DNA from: Doris montereyensis
Lineage: Eukaryota > Mollusca > Gastropoda > Nudibranchia > Dorididae
Reading direction: 5' to 3'
NCBI GenBank assembly: GCA_037039925.1
Contig: JAXRKP010000084.1
Coordinates: 10,001-74,000 of the forward strand
DNA length: 64,000 nucleotides
Below, in pieces: positions 1-11,544 of the stretch. Position 1 is the first letter of the stretch, and every line of letters begins with the position of its first letter. The notes under the pieces were generated by a model. The model made no database searches and was not told the DNA's origin. It was given only the letters and a program-made list of their open reading frames with translations. Position numbers and translations under genes: made by a program.

Positions 1-2572
1 ACCACTTTTGAAGATATGCCTACCACATTTGAAGATATGCCTACCACTTTTGAAGATATACTACCACATTTGAAGATATGCCTAACACTTTTGAAGATAT
101 GCCTACCACTTTTGAAGATATGCTTACAACTAATAAACATAAGCCTACCACTTTTTAAGATAGGTCACTTTTTGAAGATATGTTTACAACGTTTGAACAT
201 AATCCTATCACTTTTGAAAATATGCTTACAACTTTTGAACATAAGCCCACCACTTTTGAAGATATGCTTACAACTAATGAACATAAGCCTACCACTTTGA
301 ACATAGACCTACCACTTTAAAGTTAGGGCTCACTACTTAAAGATAGGCCTACCTTTTTGAACTTAGGCCTACCACTTTTAAAGATATGCCTACCACTTTT
401 AACGATAGGCCTACCACTTTTAAAGATAGGTCGACCACTTTTAAAGATATGCCTAACACTTTAACGATAGGCCTACCACTTTTAAAGATAGGCTGACCAC
501 TTTTAACGATAAGCCTACCACTTTTAAAGATATGCCTACCACTTTTAAAGATAGGCCGACCACTTTTAAAGATAGGCCTACCACTTTTAAAGATATGTCA
601 CTACCACTTTTAAAGATAGGTCTACCGCTTTTGAAGATAGGCCAACACTTTTGACGATAGACCTACCACTTTTTGAACTTAGGCCTACCACTTTTGAAGA
701 TAGGCCTACCACTTTTAAAGATATGCCTTAACACTTTTAAAGATAGGCCTGCCATTTTTAAAGATAGGCCTACCACTTTTAAAGATAGGCCTACCATTTT
801 TAAAGATATGCCTACAACGTCGAAAATAAGCCTATCACTTTTGAAGATATGCTTACAACTAATGAACATAAGCCTACCACTTTTGAAGATATGCTTACAA
901 CTAATGAACATAAGCCTACCATTTTTGAAGATATGTTTACAACTAATGAACATAAGCCTACCACTTTTGAAGATATGCTTACAACTAATGAACATAAGCC
1001 TATCTCTTTTGAAAATGTGCTTACAACTAATGAGCATAAGCCTATCTCTTTTGAAAATGTGCTTACAACTAATGAACATAAGCCTATCTCTTTTGAAAAT
1101 GTGCTTACAACTAATGAACATAAGCCTATCTCTTTTGAAAATGTTAGCTTACAACTAATGAACATAAGCCTATCTCTTTTGAAAATGTGCTTACAACGTT
1201 TGAACATAAGCCTATCTCATTTGAATATGTGCTTTACAACGTCTGAACATAAGCCTATCTCTTTTGAAAATGTGCTTACAACGTCTGAACATAAGCCTAT
1301 CACTTTTGAATGTATGCTCACAACGTCTGAACATAAGCCTATCACTTTTGAATGTATGCTTACATCTAATGAACATACGTCTATCACTTTTGAAGATATG
1401 CTTACATCTAATGAACATAAGTCTACCACTTTTGAAGATATGCTTACATCTAATGAACATAAGTCTACCACTTTTGAATATATGCTTACATCTAATGAAC
1501 ATAAGTCTACCACTTTTGAAGATAGGCCTACCGTTTTTAAAGATAGGCCTACCAATTCCCTGAACTTAGACCTACCACTTTTAAAGATAAGCCTAGCACT
1601 TTTGAAGATAGGCCTACCATTTTTAAAGATAGGCTTACCATTTTTAAAGATAGGCCTACCATTTTTAAAGATAGGCCTACCATTTTTAAAGATAGGCCTA
1701 CCATTTTTAAAGATAGGCCTACCATTTTTAAAGATAGGCCTACCATTTTTAAAGATAGGCCTGCCACTTTTAAAGATACGCCTAGCACTTTTGAAGATAG
1801 GCCTAGCACTTTTAAAGATTGGCCTACCACTTTTAAAGATAGGCCTACCACTTTTAAAGATAGGCCTACCACTTTTAAAGATAGACCTACCCCTTTTAAA
1901 GATAGGCTTACCACTTTTGAAGATATGCCTACCACTTTTGAATATATGCCTACCACTTTTAAAGATATGCCTACCACTTTTAAAGATAGGCCTACCACTT
2001 TTGAACATAAGCCTACAGCTTTTAAAGATAGGCCTACTACTTTTAAAGATAGGCCTACCTCTGTTAACGATAGACCTACTACTTTTAAAAACAGGCCTAC
2101 AACTTTTAAAGATAGGCCTACTACTTTCGAAGATAGGCCTACCACTATTAAAGATAAGCCTACCACTTTTAAAGATAGGCCTGCCACTTTTAAAGATAGG
2201 CCTACAACTTTTAAAGATAGGTCTACCACTTTTGAAGATAGGCCTACAACTTAAAGATAACTTTTGAAGATAGGCCTATAACTTTTAAAGATAGACCTAA
2301 CACTTTTAAAGATAGGCCTACCACTTTTGAAGACAGGCCTTACCACTTTTAAAGATGAGCCCACCACTTTAAAGATAGGCCTACCACTAGATTTAAAGAT
2401 AGGCCTACCACTTTTAAAGATAGGCCTACCACTTTTAAAGATAGGCCTGCCACTTTTAAAAGATAGGCCTACCACTTTTAAAGATAGCTTTTAAAGACAG
2501 GCATGCCACTTTTAACGATAGCCCTACCCTTTTTTAAATAGGCCTACCACTTTTGAAGGTAGGTCTACCTAT
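1..2572. repeat. 21-bp minisatellite array, runs off the left edge
   Basis: Tandem array of a 21-bp unit of the form cctaccacttttaaagatagg with many variants (tttgaagatatg, aacgatagg, gaacataag). Between about 840 and 1500 it is organised as a 42-bp dimer, one unit reading cttacaactaatgaacataag and its partner cctaccacttttgaagatatg. From about 1600 to 2470 it is nearly monomeric. Since 21 bp is seven codons, long frames stay open on both strands (for example 849-2267), with the peptide repeating in each; I read these as non-coding. The array decays into unique sequence near 2570. Confidence 0.95.
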
Positions 2573-2821
2573 TTTATCCAATTTTTTCTGAGCCTTTGTC
2601 TCAATCAAACAATCGGGCTAGTCGCAGTATTGATTTTTAACAGCCGGCTCTATAGGGTTAAGGGGTCAAAAATACGATCCAGGTGTCCACAGTTGAGATA
2701 AGGAATTTATAAAAAATAATATATCTGGATCCGGATGTCGGGTCGTGAAGATCTCTCTGTTTTACCAAAGAGTTCAAACTTTATTACACCTGACCTTATC
2801 ATCCTCAACTGAAATAAATTC

Positions 2822-2890
2822 CTGTTCGCTCATGCTGTTCCTGTTAGCTCACGCTGTTCCTGTTCCCTCACGCTGTTCCTGATCCCTCAC
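2822..2890. repeat. Short 19-20 bp tandem repeat
   Basis: About three and a half copies of a unit close to ctgttcctgttcgctcacg. Too short to say more. Confidence 0.7.
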
Positions 2891-3637
2891 GATAAGCGCT
2901 GTCCTCAGGCGGCTGGTCGACAAAGGTGTTTGTAAGACGTTTAGTGGTTGCATTCTGACAAAACTGTTTTCTAATTTCAGTCTGGTAGTGGTATTCATAC
3001 TGATCCCAGTCGACTGAAGAAAGCAATGTTGAGATCGCCAAGTGAGAAAAAGGGCTGATCATGCATGTCATCATCTATAATCTAAAGCCAACGGTATGTT
3101 TGAATAGAATAGCTCTTTGTCCCTCATAATAATACGCGCTGAACTTAATGTGAATAAAAAGATAACGAGATAGCAGAAACACGTTACAGAATAATTCAAG
3201 GAAATAATATTAGGACGCTTATCAGTAGTCTTCCCAGGGAGTTGAGTGTCTGAATTGTGAAAAATACCATCGTGGAAAAAAATGAACAGACGAAGAATCT
3301 GCCCCATGTGCATGGATACCAACTCTAAATCCATGTATCTTATTGTCACTGAGGTGGATGACCACATAATTCAATCTTCAAGTCAAGATCAATTTGTTAT
3401 GAGACAAGGAAGAGCTTAAGAGTAAAACAACAAAGGATAGGGAAATAATATGACACGAGAATGAGAATCAAACAAAGTCGTAAGGCCTTGGCTAGAACAA
3501 CAGCTTGCAGTGGATTTCGTCATTGCTTATTATGTTGATACTTTGGTAGTAGGTGTCTGTAAGCGTGAGGTCTGAGGTCACCTTACTTGCTTCCTCCGCC
3601 CTCCCCACCCCCACATGCTCTTAAGTTGATTACATAT
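2891..3637. other. Low-copy stretch, nothing recognised
   Basis: Mixed-composition sequence without tandem structure. Short open frames on the minus strand (2868-3074, 3071-3367) have no recognisable domain and no splice context I can defend. Confidence 0.5.
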
Positions 3638-3725
3638 GGAGCCCATGGGTAAGGGTGAGGATTAGGATCGTGTGGTCCTAGGTTCGAGTCCTGACAATTC
3701 TAAGCCTGACTTTGTGTTCCGTGTG
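3638..3725 (+). mobile_element. Degenerate tRNA-derived SINE head (SINE-1 related)
   Basis: Contains a polymerase III B-box-like ggttcgagtcc followed by ctaagcctgactttgtgttcc, which matches the junction between the tRNA-like head and body in the better preserved SINE-1 copies (for example 28105-28405). The rest is too diverged to align by eye. Confidence 0.5.
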
Positions 3726-4085
3726 ACATATACGTAATAAGCATGATATGCTCCGGGGAATATCAAGTAACGAATATTCAGATCGAGTTAGTAGGCCACT
3801 TGAATGTGAGGTTACGTGAACGATACTATTCCAACTTTTTAATTACAAAACCTGTTGGAAATGGTGATTCAGGCGAATGAAAATTCTACCCAAGACGGGA
3901 AAGCAATAACATTTTTTTCAATTTTTTCCATCAAACGTCACATTTGGAGAAAAATTCTTTAAATGAAAACGATCTTGGGATAATTTTGAACCTATTCAGC
4001 TAAAGTATGGCGGTTACTCTTAGTGAACTGGAAATGGAGCTGGCCTTTGACGCACAAAGAACAGACAACTCAGGAATTATATACG
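3726..4085. other. Low-copy stretch, nothing recognised
   Basis: AT-rich sequence without repeat structure or a convincing exon. Confidence 0.4.
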
Positions 4086-4727
4086 ATACATTTCCCTATC
4101 CCTATATATTTCCCTATCACTATACATTTCCCTATCCCTATACATTTCCCTATCACTATACATTTCCTATCCCTATACATTTCCATATCCCTATACATTT
4201 CCCTATCCCTATACATTTCCCTATCCCTATACATTTCCTATCCCTTTACATTTCCCTATCCCTATACATTTCCTATCCCTATACATTTCCCTATCACTAT
4301 ACATTTCCCTATCCCTATACATATCCCTATCCCTATACATATCCTTATCCCTATACAAATCCCTATCCCTATACATTTCCCTATCCCTATACATATCCCT
4401 ATCCCTATACATTTCCCTATCCCTATACATATCCCTATCCCTATACATTTCCCTATCCCTATACATTTCCTTATCTCTATACATATCCCTATCCCTATAC
4501 ATTTCCCTATCTCTATACATATCCCTATCCCTATACATTATCCTATCTCTATACATATCCTATCCCTATACATTTCCCTATCTCTATACATATCCCTATC
4601 CCTATACATTTCCCTATCTCTATACATATCCATATCCCTATACATATCCATATCCCTATACATATCCCTATCCCTTTACATATCCCTATCCCTATACATA
4701 TCCCTATCCCTATACATATCCCTATGT
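4086..4727. repeat. 18-bp minisatellite (ccctatccctatacattt)
   Basis: About 35 copies of an 18-bp unit built from ccctat-ccctatacat-tt with variants tat/tct and catt/cata. Six codons per unit keep several frames open (4007-4738, 4023-4913 and the minus strand 4227-4556), so none is evidence of coding. The array is interrupted by a SINE at 4728 and a remnant resumes at about 5020-5035. Confidence 0.93.
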
Positions 4728-5020
4728 GGCGTCGATGACCGAGTGGTAGGCTGTCGGACTGTGCATCATAAGATTCCGATTTCGAATCATATCAAAGCTA
4801 GGCCCGACGTTCTGTTTCCTTGGGAAAGGCGGTTTACACACAATATCCTCAATCGACCCAGGTACACATGGGTACAAGCACTAGCTTGGGAGAAAAAACC
4901 TGCTGCATACTAGCGTCCTCTCCGGGAAGTGATTGTTGTCACCTGCTCCGCTTCACGCTGTAGAAACCGGGATAAGTTCCTGCTCTACGGGCTGCAAGGG
5001 CCTTGAAGGAACTTTACTTT
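4728..5020 (+). mobile_element. SINE-1 copy, tRNA-derived
   Basis: The tRNA-like head starts gtggcgtcgatgaccgagtgg and has a degraded B box (tttcgaatc). The body is shared with five other copies here: gttctgtttccttgggaaa, tcgacccaggtacacatggg, acaagcactagcttgggag. It ends in the common tail ggaactttactttac. The head resembles a class II (Leu/Ser-type) tRNA, but it is not a working tRNA. The copy sits inside the 18-bp array, with array sequence on both sides. Confidence 0.9.
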
Positions 5021-5138
5021 ACATTTCCCTATCCAACCCATTTTGAAACGTCAATCAGCAGCATGTGAGGAGTAAAGCCAGCGCTAATGTGGCCTACGTA
5101 CCTGTATAGGAGGCGGTGAGATGCCGTCTGTTTCATAT

Positions 5139-5520
5139 CATCTCGTCGAAATATTGATAACACCTAGCCCAAACGAAATATTGATACCACCTAGCTCTAT
5201 CGAAATATTGATAACACCTAGCCCTATCGAAATTTTGATACCACCTAGCTCTATCTAAATCTTGATAACACCTAGCTCTATCTAAATCTTGATAACACCT
5301 AGCTCTCTAAATCTTGATAACACCTAGCTCTATCTAAATGATAACACCTAGCTCTATCTAAATCTTGATAACACCTAGCTCTATCGAAATTTTGATAACA
5401 CCTAGCTCTATCTAAATCTTGATAACACCTAGCTCTATCTAAATCTTGATAACACCTAGCTCTATCGAAATATTGATAACACCTAGCTCTATCGAAATCT
5501 TGATAACACCTAGCCCTATA
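5139..5520. repeat. 27-bp minisatellite
   Basis: About 14 copies of tatctaaatcttgataacacctagctc and variants (cgaaatattg, cgaaattttg). Nine codons per unit give a spurious minus-strand frame at 5299-5529. Confidence 0.93.
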
Positions 5521-5564
5521 ATCCCTCACGGCCTTGATGGATCCTTCTTTTTTTGTGACGGGTT

Positions 5565-5912
5565 ACATTGAGATTTTGATTTGATTTGATTTACGACTAA
5601 GGTTGTCTCGGAGTGTTTGATAGGATTTTTTCTTTTAATTTTGCCCAGACTGCCCTGCAAACAGCCAAGATATCTTTAACGTGCACAGAGTGTTGTGATC
5701 TGCACATGGGTCCTCCTTTTTATCGTCCGTCTCCGATGGAATTAGGTGTTGATCCACCTACCCTGACATGGGTGCGGGGGGGGGGGGGGGGGGGAGGATT
5801 TTGCTCGAAAAAACTCGATTTTTTTGTTCAACCTTTGGCGGGGCTCGAACTTCCTGTCTTTTGGTTGAGAGGCCGAGACCTTGCCTCTGGCCTACTGGAG
5901 TCCCCGTTACAA
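5565..5912 (-). mobile_element. SINE-3 copy, tRNA-derived, inverted
   Basis: Read on the minus strand it begins with a tRNA-like head (ggggactccagtaggccaga... with B box gttcgagcccc), followed by a body shared with copies at 47385-47580 and 54886-55215 (ccgtctccgatgg, gatctgcacatgggtcctcc, cagccaagatatcttta). It ends in a tail of caaat/caaaat repeats at 5565-5592. A run of 19 G lies at 5776-5794. Confidence 0.75.
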
Positions 5913-6094
5913 TCATAAAGAGATGGAAAAAGAGTGATGTCATAACAGCTAAGAATAGTATTATGTAGGTAGATGTTTCTTTAACATGAGTTCCATGAGG
6001 GAAGCCCAATGTACAGCTATTTAGAATAGTGTGTAACCTTGTCATGATTGTGTGATGTGTCAAAGTAAAACTAGGATGTTTTGGGAGGCGCAGT
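5913..6094. other. Short low-copy spacer
   Basis: No feature recognised. The last 20-30 bases (ggcgcagtagcgacaccggcg) may be the 5' end of the SINE-2 head that was expanded into the following array. Confidence 0.4.
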
Positions 6095-7960
6095 AGCGAC
6101 ACCGGCGTAATAGCATTGCGAGCTTGTAATCACGATGTATTGTAATCAAGGCGTAGTGTTGTGAGCTTGTAATCATGATGTATTGTAATCACGGCGTAGC
6201 ATTGCGAGCTTGTAATCATGATGTATTGTAATCATGGCGTAGCATTGCGAGCTTGTAATCATGATGTATTGTAATCACGGCGTAGCATTGCGAGCTTGTA
6301 ATCACGATGTATTGTAATCACAGCGTAGTATTGTGAGCTTGTAATCACGATGTATTGTAATCACGGCGTAGTATTGTGAGCTTGTAATCACGATGTATTG
6401 TAATCACGGCGTAGCATTGCGAGCTTGTAATCACGATGTATTGTAATCACGGCGTAGCATTGCGTTTTTATAATCACGATGTATTGTAATCACGGCGTAG
6501 CATTGCCAGCGTGTAATCACGATGTATTGTAATCATCATTGCAGGCGAGCGTAATCACGATGTATTGTAATCACGGCGTAGCATTGCCAGCGTGTAATCA
6601 CGATGTATTGTAATCACGGCGTAGCATTGCGAGCTTGTAATCACGATGTATTGTAATCACGGCGTAGCATTGCGAGCGTGTAATCACGATGTATTGTAAT
6701 CACGGCGTAGCATTGCGAGCTTGTAATCACGATGTATTGTAATCACGGCGTAGCATTGCGAGCGTGTAATCACGATGTATTGTAATCACGGCGTAGCATT
6801 GCGAGCGTGTAATCACGATGTATTGTAATCACGGCGTAGCATTGCGAGCTTGTAATCACGATGTATTGTAATCACGGCGTAGCATTGCGAGCGTGTAATC
6901 ACGATGTATTGTAATCACGGCGTAGCATTGCGAGCGTGTAATCACGATGTATTGTAATCACGGCGTAGCATTGCGAGCTTGTAATCACGATGTATTGTAA
7001 TCACGGCGTAGCATTGCGAGCGATGTATTGTAATGTAATCACGATGTATTGTAATCACGGCGTAGCATTGCGAGCTTGTAATCACGATGTATTGTAATCA
7101 CGGCGTAGCATTGCGAGCGTGTAATCACGATGTATTGTAATCACGGCTGCATTGCGAGCATGTAATCACGATGTATTGTAATCACGGCGTAGCATTGCGA
7201 GCTTGTAATCACGATGTTTAATCGGCGTAGCACGCTGTAATCTCGATGTATTGTAATCACGGCGTAGCATTGCGAGCTAATCACGATGTATTGTAATCAC
7301 GGCGTTGACTCAGGTGTAATCACGATGTATTGTAATCACGGCGTAGCATTGCGAGGTGTAATCACGATGTATTGTAATCACGGCGTAGCATTGCGAGCTT
7401 GTAATCACGATGTATTGTAATCACGGCTGCATTGTAGCGTGTAATGCTATAAATCCGTCTTTATCTTAATCACGATGTATTGTAAACGGCGTAGCATTGT
7501 GAGCGTTTCACGATGTATTGTAATCACGTAGCATTGACACCTGTGTGATGTATTGCATCACGGCGTAGCATTGCGAATTCTTTCGATGTATTGTAATCAC
7601 GGCGTAGCATTGCGAGCTTGTAATCACGATGTATTGTAATCACGGCGTAGCATTGCATGTAATCACGATGTATTGGACGGCCTGTTGTAATCACGATGTA
7701 TTGTAATCACGGCGTAGCATTGCGAGCGTGTAATCACGATGTATTGTATTGTAATCACGGCGTAGCATTGCGAGCGTGTAATCACGATGTATTGTAATCA
7801 CGGCGTAGCATTTCAAGCGTGTAATCACGATGTATTGTAATCACGTAGCATTGCGAGCGTGTAATCAATTGTAATCACGGCGTAGCATTGCGAGCGTGTA
7901 ATCACGATGTATTGTAATCACGGCGTAGCATTGCGAGCGTGTAATCACGATGACACTGGT
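6095..7960. repeat. 43-bp minisatellite grown from a SINE-2 head
   Basis: Roughly 43 copies of a 43-bp unit (gtaatcacgatgtattgtaa + tcacggcgtagcattgcgagctt), with cgtg/cttg variants. The final unit runs directly into gatgacactggttcaaaccc, which is the B-box region of SINE-2. The unit is therefore an expanded stretch of that SINE's tRNA-like head. The block from about 7140 to 7690 is irregular and contains short pieces identical to the downstream flank (see findings). Confidence 0.93.
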
Positions 7961-8162
7961 TCAAACCCCATGGCTGGCACACGTGAGTTTTTTTTTCATA
8001 ACGCTGTACTCTTAGGAAAGGGTCTTCAATCTATTTTTCTCACTTGACTCAGGTGTGAATGAGTATCCAGCTAAAGGTAGAGAAAGATTTTGGCAGAGTA
8101 TTAGTACGAAGTGTTTAACAGGTTGCTGTACTGTATGCTATAAATCCGTCTTTATCTTTCAT
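7946..8162 (+). mobile_element. SINE-2 copy, 3' portion
   Basis: Aligns by eye with 27770-28104: B box ggttcaaaccccatggctgg, then cttaggaaagg, cttgactcaggtgtgaatga, gtagagaaagat, acgaagtgtttaaca, and the 3' end ctataaatccgtctttatct. Compared with that copy it lacks about 90 bases shortly before the 3' end. Its head is the source of the array that ends here. Confidence 0.8.
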
Positions 8163-8500
8163 ATTTTTAAAAATAGTGGTGAGCGTTTGCAGAGACTAGT
8201 TCTGACACCTGTGTGATTTTGCATCCAATTCTTTCGTAGAAAAACTGTTGAGAACGTACAATGCAGTAAATGGTATCGATGTGGTGTGGAAGGCCACCTG
8301 TTGTTGTTATGACCTTGGGAGAATGAGTCACAGCCCACCTGTACAGTTAAATGCCTCAAGCTGTCAGACATTTTACATACAACATAAAGGATGTAAAATA
8401 AACCCAAAAAAAACAAAAATAATCCTTACGTATAATTGATGTTACATACTGAAAAAGAACATTTTACCTGTTAGCTGTGATTAAAATAAAAGAGTAAGGG
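8163..8500. other. Low-copy stretch, nothing recognised
   Basis: Open frames of 60-85 codons occur on both strands without a recognisable domain. Parts of 8176-8236 recur inside the preceding array (see findings). Confidence 0.4.
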
Positions 8501-8510
8501 CTTCACCCAA

Positions 8511-8985
<475 letters not shown>

Positions 8986-11120
8986 CAAAGATACATCGCT
9001 TTTCCTGTACACATTTAATCAATATGTCAGAATTCCAAGTTATGTCCTCATACATGTACACACAAAATACAATATACAACAAAATATGTTTCTACCAGGG
9101 GCTCATAATCTGTTTAATGCTGAACAAAGACACTAACTGATACCCGGATGTGAAGTGAAACCAACACATCGACCATAGACACCATAGTTAATGTAACTAA
9201 TCATTCGTTGTTGTCATTAAATTGGAAACGAAAATTGCTATTGTTCGTTTTCACACAGGAATTGATGTAAGCATTAAATAACTGAGGCGACTGTGCTTGA
9301 TGCTGTGTCGTGGCGGTAATTGAATCGATTCTGTTTTCAAGAGGTCACGGAATTCATTTATTCTGTGCAACCTGTTCTCATTCTGGCCAGTCACTTTCGA
9401 GTTAACCGTCCGAGTTATTAAAGATGTACAATTTTTCTGTTTCAAAAGATAGATTGATGCGTCATGTTATTATATCCCTCTTTCTTTGATCACTTTTTCA
9501 CCTTTTAAGATTAACAAAAAACAAATTAATGTTTTGCCTTCCATTGCAGATATTCTGGTGCTTGAATTTCATTCCTCTCTCGTTTATTGTCTCATATTTT
9601 TTTTTTCTTTCTGGTTTGTATAGAGTTCACAAGCTTATAGTGAACTAAAGCAACGAATGTTAATAAATGTCACCAAGCTAAGTTAAACAGGGCAGAAACA
9701 CAGGCTTACACTACAGTCTACTACACACTACACACGAGTAGTACGTACACATAACATAGAGATGGGTTTGCTACATTACTCAGAAATGCTGGTGTTGTCT
9801 ACTGTAATTATTGATGCGTCGCATAGTGAATACCATTTCAATCGCATTTGATGTAAGCATATATAATTACATACGGTAATGAAATATAAAACAACATAGT
9901 GCTATTTATTTTTTATTTCATTATACAGTTTCTGTGCTTTATTGTTGTATGAACCTTGTTCGTGCGCGACACGACCGAGTTTTTAATAACCGGGAAAGGG
10001 AGAAAAACTGTATTATACTCCCTCCTCTCCCCCTCTCCCGCCCCCGACACAAACAGTTGACATTTTTGTACTAACAGATTCATATTGTACAAGCAAACTC
10101 AATGAGTATTTTGTAAACAAAGGAACGTGGACATGGTGGGCCTATTCACATGCCTCAACTAACCACATTGACCTTGACCAAGACTACAAGATGGCCAGTT
10201 TATTGTTGAATGAAAAGTTGAATGTGCAGCCATGAAAACTGGCACCTGAAAACAGGAGTATTTATACCTGTAAATATAGATTAGATCTAGATTATCTGGT
10301 CTCTCTGATTATAGCAGAGAGCCTTGAGCTAATCGGTGAGAGGCGTTTCATTCTATGAGATTTCTGCACGGTTTTTCCGTGATATCGCTTGACGATGCGC
10401 TTTTCTCAGAGAATAATGCCCGGGGATAACCAATCTTCTTGAATGGGAAGAGGGTTTAATAATCGTTATAAAACACAAATGGAAGAAACGCTTCCACGAA
10501 CAGATTGAACAGATATATTTAATTCAATTCAATGCAATTCAATTCAATTCAAATACTTTATTTCATGCCAGAGGGAAATTTGATTTTCAAAACAGAACTG
10601 GGATTGTTTAAAAAAATATCTATTTGCTTAAGGTAAAATTTTGGCCCCGGTTTATGGGAATATTTCCCAAAGTTATATAGAGGATATCAGATGGATTTTC
10701 GAATACAGCCAATTTGTTTTATCCCCATCACACCCTTGGAAGGCTCCAAATCCATATTATTTCTATCAATTGACTGGGTATTGGGGCACTGAGTATTTTA
10801 AGCATTTGTAGAGATGCAGTAAAGTTTTGCAACATTTTTCTGATGGCAATAAATATAGCCTTATTTTATGATAGCATCTGGAAGATTAAGTTGCATTTCA
10901 TTTAGTTTATTTTGTTTAAACTGGATACCCCAATACGATATAATAAAAAAGGCCCAGATGCGAAAACAAAATAATGATATAGCCTAGTATATTGTAAGAC
11001 GAATGACATTGGGAAAAATAAATTTTTAAAAACCTGCGATTTGGTCAAAGAAAAGCCTCTCTGACAACCCCTGCATAGATTGGTAAGGCTTAAAAATAAA
11101 AAAATGTAACGAAATTAAAT
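8986..11120. other. Longest unannotated stretch of the left half
   Basis: About 2.1 kb of AT-rich sequence with no tandem array and no convincing exon on either strand. A short (aattc)n run lies at 10518-10551, followed by aaatactttatttcatgcc, a wording common at retroelement tails, but I cannot assign it. Several gatctagat-type motifs occur near 10280. Confidence 0.4.
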
Positions 11121-11121
11121 C

Positions 11122-11298
11122 TTTCATCCTTGAACCTTCTCATTCTGAAACCTTTCATCCTTGAAACTTCTCATTATGAAATTTTTCATCATTGAACTTT
11201 CTCATTATGAAACGTTTCACCCTTGAACCTTCTCATCATGAAACCTTTCATCATTGAACCTTCTCATTATGAAACCTTTCATCCTTGAACCTTCTCAC
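11122..11298. repeat. 31-bp minisatellite
   Basis: About five and a half copies of cttctcattatgaaac + ctttcatccttgaac with point changes. Confidence 0.88.
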
Positions 11299-11299
11299 A

Positions 11300-11530
11300 A
11301 ACAAAGAAAAACATAGACAAAGCTCAACAAGGTCAAACCATCATTCCACGTGGCCACCTACACATTAATCTTAGAGAAGAATACATGTACCAACTTCCAA
11401 CATCCAGAATCAACACACACCTTCGCTCCTTCTTTCCTAACGCTATCCGATTGTGTTACTCATTCCCCGAAAAGACAAACAAACAACTGAACAATGTAAT
11501 ATCATTCAAACTGAGCATCGACAAAATCAT
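11300..11530 (+). pseudogene. LINE C-terminal fragment
   Basis: The frame starting near 11306 reads through a segment with IIPRGHLHINLREEYMYQL, then RSFFPNAIRLC and SFKLSIDKIIF. The spacing and wording resemble the C-terminal end of many non-LTR retrotransposon ORF2 proteins (SFFP.TI..WN.LP followed by ..SF...L). No RT or endonuclease motif is present, so this is a short 3' remnant. The 45-bp array begins immediately after it. Confidence 0.5.
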
Positions 11531-11544
11531 ATTCAGGTAAGGGA

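Noticed and set aside
849..2267. 472-codon open frame on the plus strand (also 1217-2008 and 1549-2229 on the minus strand)
   Set aside because: A 21-bp tandem unit gives a seven-residue peptide repeat in several frames at once. There is no domain, no splice context and the array decays gradually at its end.
1..2572. CRISPR-like array
   Set aside because: Units are directly adjacent without unique spacers, and the genome is animal. The same applies to all arrays here.
4007..4913. Overlapping frames of 243 and 296 codons with Tyr-Pro or Ser-Leu-Tyr-Ile repeats
   Set aside because: Produced by the 18-bp unit; open in parallel frames and even extending into a SINE.
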